Shown one piece after another: positions 51,117 to 61,236 of a DNA stretch of 64,000 bases. Below the pieces are notes generated by a model. It was not told where the DNA came from and made no database searches. It was given only the letters and a program-made list of their open reading frames with translations. Numbering within the stretch: position 1 is the first letter of the stretch; every line of letters begins with the position of its first letter. Origin of the DNA: Salvia splendens (Eukaryota > Streptophyta > Magnoliopsida > Lamiales > Lamiaceae); the NCBI RefSeq assembly GCF_004379255.2, contig NC_056041.1, positions 17,143,559 to 17,207,558 of the forward strand, read 5' to 3'. The position numbers and the translations under genes were made by a program.

Positions 51117-51521
51117 TCACCCTGGTTGTTGAGCAGCAGGGCCATAGCCAGTGCCACCATCTCTACCTTCGCCTTCAGCGGTGGCTTGTTCTTGATTCCC
51201 TGCATCTTCCAGCTCACGACGACATTTGCAGGGATGATCGAGGGTATTCCCTGCATCAGGCCCCTCTCTCGCCCGACGAAGATTTCTCCCGCCACCACCT
51301 GCTGCAAAAGCTCTTTCCTCAACCTCATTTCGAACTTGAGCAGATACAACCCCACCCATTGCCTCCATGTACCTACAAAATCGGTTCGCCTTCTTCCTAT
51401 CCCCTGCCTCACTAAACTGGACAACCTTGTCTGCAACCCAAACCTGCCGCTCCTGCACCTGCACAATCTCCCAACGCAACCGAGCCAGCGCCTCCTCCAT
51501 CTCATCCCTCACCTTCTTACT

Positions 51522-51838
51522 TGTTGGGAAATAAACACAGGCAATCACGAATATGAAAGAGAATGAACACAAGAAGTTGTTTACCCAGTTCGATACAATG
51601 TGTATCTACGTCTGGGGGCGATGCCAAGCCAGAGATTTCACTATATAATTTCAGGATGATTTAACAATGAGGGAGCACCTCTATTTATAAGTAACTAGAG
51701 AGCCCTAATTCTAGTCAAACTAGGAAACATATTCCATAAGGAAATATCTTTTAAGGAATAAATCTTTCACAAGGAAATATACTTCAAGGAAACAAATCCT
51801 AAACATGGTAGGAGATATTTTAGGCTCCATAATTAACA
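51522..51838 (-). repeat. 3' LTR of the Copia element
   Basis: 317 bp. On the minus strand it is preceded by the purine tract AAGTGGGAGAT (51839-51849). Three substitutions separate it from the 5' LTR. Confidence 0.93.
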
Positions 51839-51926
51839 ATCTCCCACTTGGAGACTAACAACTCCTAAACAACCATTTCCTCGTGATCTCATCCCTTCAT
51901 CCGCTTAGCATCGCCTAACCTTCTCT

Positions 51927-54900
51927 TCAAGTTCCAAGGCCAATTGAAGCTATGCATAGCTTCAATTTCTCTAAGGTCACCACCTTAGTAAACATGTCTG
52001 CAGGATTCTCACTTCCAAGTATCTTCACAAGTTGCAGGATTTTCATCTCCACTAGGTGTCGGATGTAATGATATTTCAACTCCACATGCTTTGTCCTAGA
52101 ATGAAACGCTGGATTCTTCGCCAAGAAAATAGCACTCTGACTATCACTGTAGAGTATGCTACTCTTGTTCTCCTTCCCAAGTTCATCTAAGAAACTCTGC
52201 AACCACACCATTTCATTGCTTGCCTCTGTCGCAGCTACATATTCAGCCTCCGTAGTAGACAAAGCAACAGTCTTCTGCAACTTAGAAGTCCATGAAATAG
52301 CAGTACCACCATAAGTAAATACATACCCGGTTGTGCTTCTTCTCCCATCAAGATCATTGGACGCCAAGTCTGCATCCACATAACCTGTCAGCTCGACATT
52401 CTTGCCATTGAAACATAAGACGCTTTCTGTAGTACCTCTCAAGTATAGAAGGATCCATTTAACTGCTTCCCAATGTTGCTTGCCCGGATCACCCATGAAC
52501 CGGCTCACTACTCCCACTGCTTGTGCAATATCAGGCCTCGTACACACCATTGCATACATAATACTGCCAATTGCTGAAGCATAAGGAATTTTCTTCATTT
52601 CAGCACGTTCTTCTTTTGTACTCGGCGACTCCTTCTTCGACAGCTTAAAGTGACTGCCCAAAGGCACACTTACTGGCTTCGAATTATCCATGTTGAATCT
52701 TTCCAAAACCTTACCAATGTAAGCAGCTTGCGAAAGATACAATTTTCCTGCCGCCTTGTCACGCTCGATTCTCATGCCCAAAATTTGATTAGCCTCTCCA
52801 AGATCTTTCATGGAGAATCGTTCAGACAATTGCCTTTTCAACTTATCCATCTCCTTTTGATCACCTCCTGCGATCAACATATCATCAACATATAATAACA
52901 GAATAAGATAGCTCTTGTCAAACCTCTTGTAGTAACAACAATGGTCAGCGTAGCATCTTTTATAGCCAATCTCCATCATGAATCCATCAAACTTCTTGTA
53001 CCACTGCTTTGGAGCTTGCTTTAAACCATACAAGCTTTTCTTCAACTTGCATACAAGGTTTTCCATTCCTTTTACTATGAATCCTTCAGGCTGTGTCATG
53101 TACAACTCATCCTCCAAATCACCATGAATGAATGCCGTCTTTACATCCATCTGATGTAACAATAGATTTTCTGCAACTACCATACTCAACACGTATCGTT
53201 GCTCAAATCCCTTGACAACCAACCTAGCCTTGTAGCGCTTGCTACCATCAGCTTCACATTTGATTCGATAGACCCACTTGCAATGCAATGCCTTTTTCCC
53301 TTAGGAAGTTCCACAAGCTCCCATGTGCCATTTAGGAGAAGAGAGGCAAACTCGTCATCCATGGCAATTTTCAACCTTCGTTTATCAGGGCCTTCTCCTG
53401 CCTCTGCATAATACTCGGGCTCACCACCATCAGTAAGTAACAAATAGAAATTAGAGGGCGAGTACCTATCAGGCGCACTCGCTCTCTAGTCGATTTAGGC
53501 ATCGGAATAGTCGGTGGTGGAGTGCTTGGTTCTTCTTCAAGCACCTCTTCAGCATTCTGACTCTCCTTGCTCCCACTCGAGTTTGAGATGTCTAGCTCGA
53601 CCACTTGTGGCTCAGAACTGCTAGGACTTGACGCCTCCAATCTATCCTTGTACAATACCTGTTCATTGAAGATGACATCTCTACTGCGAATAACCTTACG
53701 GTTCTGCTCATCCCAGAGTCTATAACCGAACTCATCGCCTCCATAACCAATGAACGTACACTTAATAGATTTAGCATCCAACTTACTTCTCTCAACGGAA
53801 CTAACATGAGCATAAGCAACACAACCAAAGATGCGTAGGAAAGATAGATTTACCTCTTTTCCTGTCCAAACCTCCTCGGGTATCCGAAACTCCAAGGGAA
53901 CTGATGGACCTCTATTAATTAGGAATGCAGCTGTGTTGACTGCATCTGCCCAAAAACTCTTTGGCAATCCACTTTTCAACCTCATGCATCTTGCTCGCTC
54001 ATCCAACGTTCTGTTCATGCGCTCTGCGATTCCATTCTGCTGTGGAGTTCCTTTCACAGTTTTCTCCATGCGGATTCCATTCTCGGCGCAGAATTCCTTG
54101 AACTTTGCAAGTTCATATTCTCCTCCATTATCGGATCTTAGACACTTCACCTTCATCCCGGTTTCAGTTTCAACAAGGGCTTTCCATTTCCTGAAAGCGT
54201 CAAAACGCATCGGATTTACTCTTCAGAAAATAAACCCATAGCTTTCGAGTAGAGTCGTCGATGAAAGTCATATAATATTCAGAGCCTCCTAGGGACTTCA
54301 CAGGTGCTGGTCCCCATAGATCAGTGTGGACCATCTCCAACTTCTGTGTCTTCAATTTTCTGCCTCCTCTTGAGAAACTCACCCTTTTCTGTTTTCCAAA
54401 CACGCAATCCTCGCACAGGCCAACTTCAACAGTTTTCAAGCCAGGCAGTAAACCTCTTGAGCACATTATCTTCATCCCTTTCTCGCTCATGTGGCCAAGA
54501 CGACAGTGCCACAAATCTGCATTATTTGCCTCACTTGCAATATCAATGCAATCTTTGGAGTTAGTTGTGGTATACAACGTACCCTCCTTCTTACCTCGAG
54601 CTACTATCATAGCTCCCTTGGTAATCTTCCAATTGTTGCAGCCAAACGTCACGGTGTACCCTTCTGCATCAAGCTGCCCAATCGAAATCAAACTTCTCTG
54701 CAATCCAGGAATGTGTCTGACTCCATTCAGTTTTATTACGGATCCATTGGACGTCACTAACTTCACGTTTCCCTTTCCCACGATATCTAAGGGCTCGTCA
54801 TCAGCCAGATGTACCTTCCCAAAATCGCCAGAAACGTAGTCTTCCATTATCTCCACATTGCTGCAGGAGTGAAACGACGCCCCAGAATCCAATACCCACG

Positions 54901-55741
54901 ATTCCATCGGACTACTGACGCTCAAGACCAACGCCTCGCCATCGTCATCAGACATGGTAGCGTTTGTTGTCTTCTTGTCCTTCTGATCCTTATTCTTATA
55001 CTTCTTCGGTGCCTCACATTGATTTCTAAAATGCCCAAACTCATCACAATTCCAGCATTTAACTTTATCCAAATCCTTCTTGGATTGACTCCTTCCTCTG
55101 GAATTTGATCTTCCACGATTTTGCTTTCCCTTCGATCTGCCTCTTTGTTCTGTATTCAGTGCTGATCCCGAAGTAGAAGATCCTGATTCTCTCCGGCGAA
55201 CTTCCTAACCAATCATCAGATCTCTTACTCTGTCAACTGTTAGTTTTGTCTCTGCAGCAGTAACTGCTGTCACTGTGCCAGCCCAACTCTCAGGCAGAGA
55301 CGATAGCAAAATCAGGGCACGAATTTCATCATCGAATTTTATATTAACCGAGTTCAGTTGCGAAGTAATCATGTTGAACTCGTTGAGATGTTGTTGCACC
55401 AGCTTTCCCTCTTGCATTCTAAAATTAAACAATCGTCTAATCAGATGTACCTTGTTTGCCGTTGATGGTTTCTGATACATGTCCTCCAAGATCTTTATCA
55501 TCTCCTTTGTCGACTTTGCTGCAGTCGTGTGATAAGCCACATCCTTGGACAACGATAGCCTAATAGCGCTCATCGCTTTTCTGTCCAGCAGCTCCCACTC
55601 CTCATGTTCCATCTTTTCGGGTTTGGTTTTTAAAGGCTTCCAGAGATCTTTACCGTACAGGTAATCCTCAATCTGCATCTTCCAAAATCCGAAATCAGAT
55701 CCATCGAACTTCCCTACAGCAATTTTCTCGTCGATCCCCAT
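51927..55741 (-). pseudogene. Copia gag-pol polyprotein with one nonsense and three frameshift lesions
   Basis: The minus-strand frame starts at 55741 (MGIDEKIAVGKFDGSDF). Gag is followed by an in-frame TAG at 55205-55207 after RVRDLMIG. The same frame continues through an Arg/Ser-rich linker, the zinc knuckle CWNCDEFGHFRNQC and the protease (WVLDSGASFHSC). Integrase has the HLCC-type segment LWHCRLGHMSEKGMK and the core HTDLWGPAPVKSLGG. A one-nt shift near 54,215 separates integrase parts (then LRSDNGGEY and GIRMEKTVKGTPQQNG). Further shifts lie near 53,450 and 53,290. Reverse transcriptase has KARLVVKGFEQ and the catalytic LLYVDDMLIAG; RNase H ends near 51927 (KHVELKYHYIRHLV). All enzymes for Copia replication are represented, but no continuous product is possible. 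Confidence 0.92.
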
Positions 55742-55767
55742 CGTGATTTCTGCCTCTTAAACCCTAG

Positions 55768-55780
55768 GCTCTTGATACCA
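55768..55780 (-). other. Primer-binding site of the Copia element, initiator tRNA-Met type
   Basis: On the minus strand TGGTATCAAGAGC follows the 5' LTR after two bases. It is complementary to the 3' end of initiator tRNA-Met, apart from one extra A compared with the common form. Confidence 0.85.
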
Positions 55781-55782
55781 GT

Positions 55783-56099
55783 TGTTGGGAAATAAACACA
55801 GGCAATCACGAATATGAAAGAGAATGAACACAAGAAGTTGTTTACCCAGTTCGATACAATGTGTATCTACGTCTGGGGGCGATGCCAAGCCAGGGATTTC
55901 ACTATATAATTTTAGGATGATTTAACAATGAGGGAGCACCTCTATTTATAAGTAACTAGAGAGCTCTAATTCTAGTCAAACTAGGAAACATATTCCATAA
56001 GGAAATATCTTTTAAGGAATAAATCTTTCACAAGGAAATATACTTCAAGGAAACAAATCCTAAACATGGTAGGAGATATTTTAGGCTCCATAATTAACA
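55783..56099 (-). repeat. 5' LTR of the Copia element
   Basis: 317 bp, the partner of 51522-51838 with three substitutions. It abuts the TTACT target duplication at 56100. Confidence 0.93.
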
Positions 56100-56570
56100 T
56101 TACTAGCCATCGAAAACTCAGAAACCTGAGCCTCCATCGCAGAAACAAACGACGCCTCCTGAAAACTCAGCCCCTTTACTAAGGACTTCCTCTCTAGGGC
56201 CTCTTCCTGCGGGTATCATTCACGAACTGAGTTCCTCTGCGTCACAGTGCAAGTTTCCGTTGAGCTCCAGAATTCCATGGTGCTGCCCTTGCCTATGATG
56301 GCGGTCCTGATAGCGGGGTTGCCCTCCGTCGTCAGCGGCTTGACATGAGCGACGAACTTCTTCACAATAATGAAGTTTGATACGATCGCCTGAGGCGTCC
56401 ACGTCGCCACGGGAAACACCTCAGCGCCCAGCGGCGCTAACGTTTCTGCTAGAATGGCGGCATAGTCGACAGCGGGCCTCGGGTTGAGCAGGGCACGGCC
56501 TCCGGGATGAGCCATTGCAGCAAGAAAACCCTACAGAACTGCTGCAACACTCAACAGCATCAAAGACTTA

Positions 56571-57390
56571 GAGCATTAGCAGTGGCGTGGATATCATTCC
56601 CGCCGACATCCCAAAAACACTTTCTGCCACATCATACGGACATCCCACTACACAATGACGGACATCCTCAAGGACATCCCGACGGACTTCCCACAATAAT
56701 AAAAATTCACAAATTAAACAATTTCCGGAATTAAACAAGTTACGGAATTAAAATTTCGCCACGATTACGGAATAAAAATTTCATTAAATAAAAAAAAACA
56801 AAGGTACGTTTCGAAAAAAAAAACTAAAAAAGTACACTTCAATAAATACAAATTCCATCAAAGACGACCCCTCCGCTGTCATACTTCTTCAATTATATCG
56901 TTCTGTAGTCGAATATGGGCTTATTTTTTACACATGTCGTGTTAGTTATTTTAGTGTAATTGGATTAACTTGATTGATCAATATTGTCATAATGAGACAT
57001 CATATAAGTTTGGAAGTGCATAGTGCACGCTTGTTTGAATTCATTATGAATAGACAGGGGTTCGGGGGCAGCGCCACCGAGTTGCGGGGTCCAAGGGGCA
57101 GAGCCCCTGGCTGGGTCGAGCTGTGTAGAAAATTCATCCGAAAATATAATTTCTGATAGTCGAAGGACTGATTTACAATGTTCGAAACTCCTTAAAAATC
57201 TCCCTAACATATATAGAGTTTTTTAAAAAAATAAAAAATAAAATAAAAAATCAGGACGCCCGTGCGGACGTCCGTCGTGTCAACGCAATGGCGGATGTCC
57301 GCATGGACATCCGCGCGGATGTCCCGGGAACGCCGCGGAACTCCGGTATCCGCAGCAGATGTCCGCATGGACGCCTCGTTTAAATTTGCA
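56571..57390. mobile_element. Harbinger-like non-autonomous fragment upstream of copy B
   Basis: The left end GAGCATTAGCAGTGG at 56571 is preceded by TTA and starts like the other Harbinger termini here. The paralogous position in copy A (CAAAGACTTA followed by AGTAATGGG) has no insertion. Both edges contain repeated GGACATCC/GGATGTCC text. A right terminal repeat was not found, so that end is approximate. At 57,050-57,125 there is an embedded GGGGGCAGCGCC...GGGGCAGAGCCCC segment of unknown origin. Confidence 0.5.
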
Positions 57391-57464
57391 TTATCACGTT
57401 AAATTGTTCAGTTATATATCAAGTCAATCCTACTACTACTATTTTCCATTTTTAAAAGAGCATG

Positions 57465-57886
57465 TGATACGATCCTAACTCTCTTCTATTATAATTATTT
57501 TGTTTAGATATCATAGGGATTTAGCATATCTTCTTTTATTATTTTGTTTAGATATTATAGGGATTTAACATATCTTTTTTGTATCCACACATATTATAAA
57601 TATGTGTGGAGTCTTCCATAATATTCATTCAATGAAATACAATATTATTTTGGCCAAGTCCACGTGTGATTCTTTGAATCCCTAATTCCTTACGCTACCC
57701 GCTGCCCGACGGAATCTCTCCGCGCACAGCCGGAAACGTATATCTGATCTGTAGCCGTTGCCCGACGGGTTGGAACCCGCGCACAGCCGCCCAGATTCGT
57801 CCTCCGCCGACCCTCACGGGTGCCGGATTTATCTCTTCATAGTTGTTCTCTGTTCTACAACTGGTTAGGAATTTAAGTCCTTAACA
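57465..57886 (+). repeat. 5' LTR of the compact element
   Basis: 422 bp. It contains a partial internal duplication of ATTATTTTGTTTAGATAT-type text (57,500-57,560) and two hairpin units at 57701-57730 and 57757-57787. Confidence 0.9.
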
Positions 57887-58068
57887 ACTGGTGATTTCAT
57901 CGTGATCTCACCCTCCCACCATCTCGAACCGAAGCTACACCGCTGCCCGACGGAAAACATTCCGCGCACAGCAACTGTTTTGGTTGCCGAGTCCCGCCTG
58001 TCCGCCGAGCTCTAGCCGCCGGACAACTCTACTTCTGCAACGCCCGACGGGAAAGATTCCCGCGTGCC
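57701..58068 (+). repeat. Four-copy hairpin motif in LTR and leader of the compact element
   Basis: Units lie at 57701-57730, 57757-57787, 57942-57972 and about 58037-58068; the first two recur in the 3' LTR. Each has a 5' arm ending CCCGA, a hairpin, and usually CGCACAGC. The stems are CGGA/TCCG, CGGGT/ACCCG, CGGAA/TTCCG and CGGGAA/TTCCCG, so stem bases differ while pairing is kept. Outer bases GCTG/CAGC can also pair in units one and three. This is what a conserved RNA structure would look like; function is unknown. Confidence 0.75.
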
Positions 58069-58121
58069 GCGTCAAAGTCAGACGCTCATCATCCACCACA
58101 GCCACGCTTCAGTCCGTCGAC

Positions 58122-59660
58122 ATGTCATACGACTACGTCGGCTATCGTCGTCGTCAATACGACGTCTCTCAGGCCACACAACCATTCTGTCCCTACCAGC
58201 TGGCCCAACCTCGCAGTGTAACCTGTTGGGACCCTCCGAGCAGCCGGGTGGAAGTACTCCGTTCACCGTCGTGGCCTGATCCAGAATCACCCTACGTCTC
58301 ACACCACTTGGATCCACCTGATCGTCGCCCACGACCGAGATACCAACTCCAGGATTTCGATCCCTATGACCCTCCACCGACGCGGCAGCCCTCTTGTTGG
58401 GAACCACCGCCTCACCGGGCATCGCAGGGATACTCGGATTATGATCAGCCACCGCCGCGCCCACCTAGTTGCTGGAATCCGCCCAGACATCGAACCAATC
58501 GCCGCTGTCCACCGGCGCAACAGCAGGACCGCGGCTACCTGCCTTTTGACCGGCCCCGACGCTCGGAGACGTGCTGGGATCGACCTCACCCTCAGGAGGA
58601 GGTGAGAGCGCTGCGAGTCCAGCCCCCCTCCCACCGGCCCCGCTACTCCACCGAACAGCCACCGCGGGACCTATACAGTCAGCCCACGCTTGTGACCAGT
58701 CAAACTTCTGACCAACCTACGCACTCGCCTACCTGTTGGGATTCACCGGAAGAGTTGCACACACAGCCTATGTACCAGCCACCACCGCGCGACCGATCGT
58801 TGGGTCACCGCACAACGACGTTGCCTGTTGTTGCCCCCAGTCTCAAGGTTCGTTCGCCTTGCCCGGCCCAACTAACTGCCGTACGTGATTTCAACGAGAA
58901 GTTACGTAGTTGTAGATTGGAGCAAGCCGCCCTTCTCGCCTGCGTGAATGCATTGTTTGAGGAGAATATTGATGACGATAATCTAGCTGAGGATGTTCCC
59001 GACAACGTTGCTCACAATGGGAGTGCTAATCTTGTTGTACCAAATGACGAGTCCCTGGAAGAGATCATCAAGACCAACAATACGCCGCTGCAAGTGCTTG
59101 TCGGGGCATATGATGAGAAGATTGATGATATTAGTGTTCCAACACATAAGGAATTGGAGATGAAAGATGATGTAGCGACTTTGCTGGAGAAAGGAAATAA
59201 AACCGAAGCCCTTCGATCTAGTTTAGAGCAGAAAGAAAAAGATTTCAGTGTGTTGAGTGAGAAGCCGAACAAGAGAGAGAGCATGGAGAATCAGAGCCTT
59301 GTTGATGGCATCGAGGCTGGATTGGATATGAAAAAACAGGACAGTCAAGAGGAAATGGAAGAGAAGCGAAGGTTGTTTGAGGATGAGCTTAAATTAAAAG
59401 CAGAAGAATTGGGTATGAATCCTCGATTACCGTCGCTCGCCGTCGATGCAAGGTTGATTCCTCCGGGAAATGACACGCCGTGTTTGAGCATTCATGGAGG
59501 TGTGGCAAAACTTTTCATTTTTGCGTTGAATTGTCACGACAACAATATGGCGGGGGTGTCCACCATATCTTATACCCAACACGGTTCTCTATTGGTGATT
59601 TTGGGTGGAAATGATGAAGGGAGACGCACAACTATTCGGTGGGCGTTTGATCCAGGATGA
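58122..59660 (+). CDS. Unrecognised ORF with five Cys-Trp repeats in the compact LTR element
   Basis: An ATG at 58122 (MSYDYVGYRRR) opens 512 codons; the frame is open upstream to 57984 but without an ATG. I do not recognise the protein. Residues 1-240 are rich in Pro, Arg, Tyr and Gln. They contain [ST]-C-W-[DEN]-x-P at residues 35, 92, 117, 151 and 205 (TCWDPP, SCWEPP, SCWNPP, TCWDRP, TCWDSP), each preceded by a D-x-P-P-P-R-like stretch. Residues 300-460 are acidic and heptad-like (ALRSSLEQKEKDFSVLSEK), probably coiled coil. The C-terminus has LFIFALNCHDNN and GSLLVILGG. No zinc knuckle, protease or polymerase motif is seen. It might be a divergent Gag or a captured host sequence. It is intact although the element is non-autonomous. 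Confidence 0.65.
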   Translation: MSYDYVGYRRRQYDVSQATQPFCPYQLAQPRSVTCWDPPSSRVEVLRSPSWPDPESPYVSHHLDPPDRRPRPRYQLQDFDPYDPPPTRQPSCWEPPPHRASQGYSDYDQPPPRPPSCWNPPRHRTNRRCPPAQQQDRGYLPFDRPRRSETCWDRPHPQEEVRALRVQPPSHRPRYSTEQPPRDLYSQPTLVTSQTSDQPTHSPTCWDSPEELHTQPMYQPPPRDRSLGHRTTTLPVVAPSLKVRSPCPAQLTAVRDFNEKLRSCRLEQAALLACVNALFEENIDDDNLAEDVPDNVAHNGSANLVVPNDESLEEIIKTNNTPLQVLVGAYDEKIDDISVPTHKELEMKDDVATLLEKGNKTEALRSSLEQKEKDFSVLSEKPNKRESMENQSLVDGIEAGLDMKKQDSQEEMEEKRRLFEDELKLKAEELGMNPRLPSLAVDARLIPPGNDTPCLSIHGGVAKLFIFALNCHDNNMAGVSTISYTQHGSLLVILGGNDEGRRTTIRWAFDPG

Positions 59661-59750
59661 GATACCTCGCCAGAGCTTCTACTTTCAACTCTCTTCGTGG
59701 TTTTATGGTTCCTACCTTGAGGACAAGGTGGATTTCAACCGTGGGGGAGT

Positions 59751-60172
59751 TGATACGATCCTAACTCTCTTCTATTATAATTATTTTGTTTAGATATCAT
59801 AGGGATTTAGCATATCTTCTTTTATTATTTTGTTTAGATATTATAGGGATTTAGCATATCTTTTTTGTATCCACACATATTATAAATATGTGTGGAGTCT
59901 TCCATAATATTCATTCAATGAAATACAATATTATTTTGGCCAAGTCCACGTGTGATTCTTTGAATCCCTAATTCCTTACGCTACCCGCTGCCCGACGGAA
60001 TCTCTCCGCGCACAGCCGGAAACGTATATCTGATCTGTAGCCGTTGCCCGACGGGTTGGAACCCGCGCACAGCCGCCCAGATTCGTCCTCCGCCGACCCT
60101 CATGGGCGCCGGATTTATCTCTTCATAGTTGTTCTCTGTTCTACAACTGGTTAGGGATTTAAGTCCTTAACA
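59751..60172 (+). repeat. 3' LTR of the compact element
   Basis: 422 bp with four substitutions relative to the 5' LTR. It contains hairpin units at 59987-60016 and 60043-60073. It is preceded by the purine tract GTGGGGGAGT. Confidence 0.9.
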
Positions 60173-60477
60173 ACATGTTATAATTTTAACTCATAAACAT
60201 TCCAATACCGCTAACAGATGATCAATGATAAGATTTATTTTATCATTTTGGGATATTTATGTTTTAAATTTTATTTATTTTTAAATTTTTAATATGAAAA
60301 ATCATATTTTACCAATATTTTTTATTTATTTATTTTATAAAATTAAATAATTTTTAAAAATATAATACCTAGTTAAAATGATTTTTTAAATGGTAGATAT
60401 AGAGGGTATAACTTAATTTAATAATTACTACTCCATATGCTTCTTATGGTAGGAGAATGGATTATTTTAGTTGTGTA
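60173..60477. other. AT-rich spacer without a recognisable feature
   Basis: About 300 bp of very AT-rich DNA between the compact LTR element and a tandem duplication. I see no gene or element end. Confidence 0.5.
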
Positions 60478-60770
60478 AATGACTACTCTCTTTTCCATTT
60501 CGCCTTTATGTGCCTAAGAGCATGTGCAGCGGTGCTCGAGCCGACAGACGGTGTCCGTGTCTCTGATGCGGCACCGCCTTGCTCGCCGCTGCGTTCTCGA
60601 CGCTGGCACGGACGTGATCGATAAATGACTACTCTCTTTTCCATTTCGCCTTTATGCGCCTAAGAGCATGTGCAGTGGTGCTCGAGCCGACAGACGGCAT
60701 CCGTGTCTTTGACGCGCACCGCCCTGCTCGTCGCTGCGTTCTCGACGCTGGCACGGTGCTGCTCGATGCA
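60478..60770. repeat. 145-bp tandem duplication covering a Harbinger left end and its flank
   Basis: The unit starting AAATGACTACTCTC at 60478 recurs at 60623 with about ten differences. Each unit contains host flank followed by the Harbinger-like terminus GAGCATGTGCAG (60518 and 60664). Duplication of the flank as well shows a DNA-level tandem copy rather than two insertions. Confidence 0.85.
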
Positions 60771-61236
60771 TCGAGCACGTCCGTGCCAGCGAGCAGCTGA
60801 TTGGCCAACGACAATGTCGTTGGCAATTTCTTTTTCTTTTTTTTTTTAAAAATCGGATTTTAATTAAAAAATCCGAATAAATATATAAAAAAATATTTTT
60901 CCACTTCCTAAAAAATTATATCCGTTTTCTCTCCACTTTTAATTTATTTTTCAATTTTTCCCCCAAAATTCACATTTTACCCCACTTCCATTAAAAAAAT
61001 TTCACACCACACTACACAATTCTCATCTAAATTCTCTCATTTTATCTTATCTATTCTCAATCTTTCACTCTTACTTACAAAAAAAAACATCTTGCTCCGG
61101 CGATCACCCATCCGACTCCCGCGATTGGAACCACGAATGGTTCGGCTAACAACCATTTCCTAGTCCGGAAACGCAATTTTCGGCCCCTCCTCAAACCCAA
61201 GGTTCTCAAGTTCCGGGTGGCTACCGGCCTTACCCG

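Larger units (their letters stand above)
51522..56099 (-). mobile_element. Ty1/Copia LTR retrotransposon
   Basis: 317-bp LTRs at 51522-51838 and 55783-56099 start TGTTGGG and end TTAACA. They are flanked by TTACT (51517-51521 and 56100-56104) and differ at three positions. Domain order on the minus strand is gag, protease, integrase, reverse transcriptase, RNase H, which is the Copia order. Overall similarity of motifs is to the Tnt1-94-like group. The polyprotein has one stop and three frameshifts, so it is not autonomous. Confidence 0.93.
51117..56515 (-). pseudogene. Copy B of the unrecognised gene, intronless, frameshifted and split by a Copia element
   Basis: The minus-strand start at 56515 (MAHPGGRALLNPRP) follows copy A until TCTVTQ. 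There, near 56,240, about 45 nt encoding the FKFCSWLK part are missing and the frame is lost, reaching a stop at 56216. Remnants of the rest continue to the Copia element at 56,104. Beyond the Copia element, exon-2-like sequence resumes at 51,516 (KKVRDEMEEALARLRWEIV) and runs to a stop at 51117. It lacks the central acidic part of copy A. The intron of copy A is missing at the exact site of the Copia insertion. Confidence 0.75.
57465..60172 (+). mobile_element. Compact LTR retrotransposon without pol, carrying one unknown ORF
   Basis: 422-bp LTRs at 57465-57886 and 59751-60172 begin TGATACG and end TTAACA, differ at four positions, and flank a 1.86-kb interior. Flanks are GCATG and ACATG, a 4-of-5 target duplication. 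A purine tract GTGGGGGAGT abuts the 3' LTR. The interior has a GC-rich leader and a single long ORF. There is no protease, reverse transcriptase or integrase motif, so it must move with enzymes of another element. A classical primer-binding site was not recognised after the 5' LTR (ACTGGTGATTTC). Confidence 0.82.

Noticed and set aside
57984..58121. N-terminal extension of the Cys-Trp-repeat ORF
   Set aside because: The frame is open but begins without an ATG, and the stretch overlaps the fourth leader hairpin, so the start was set at 58122.
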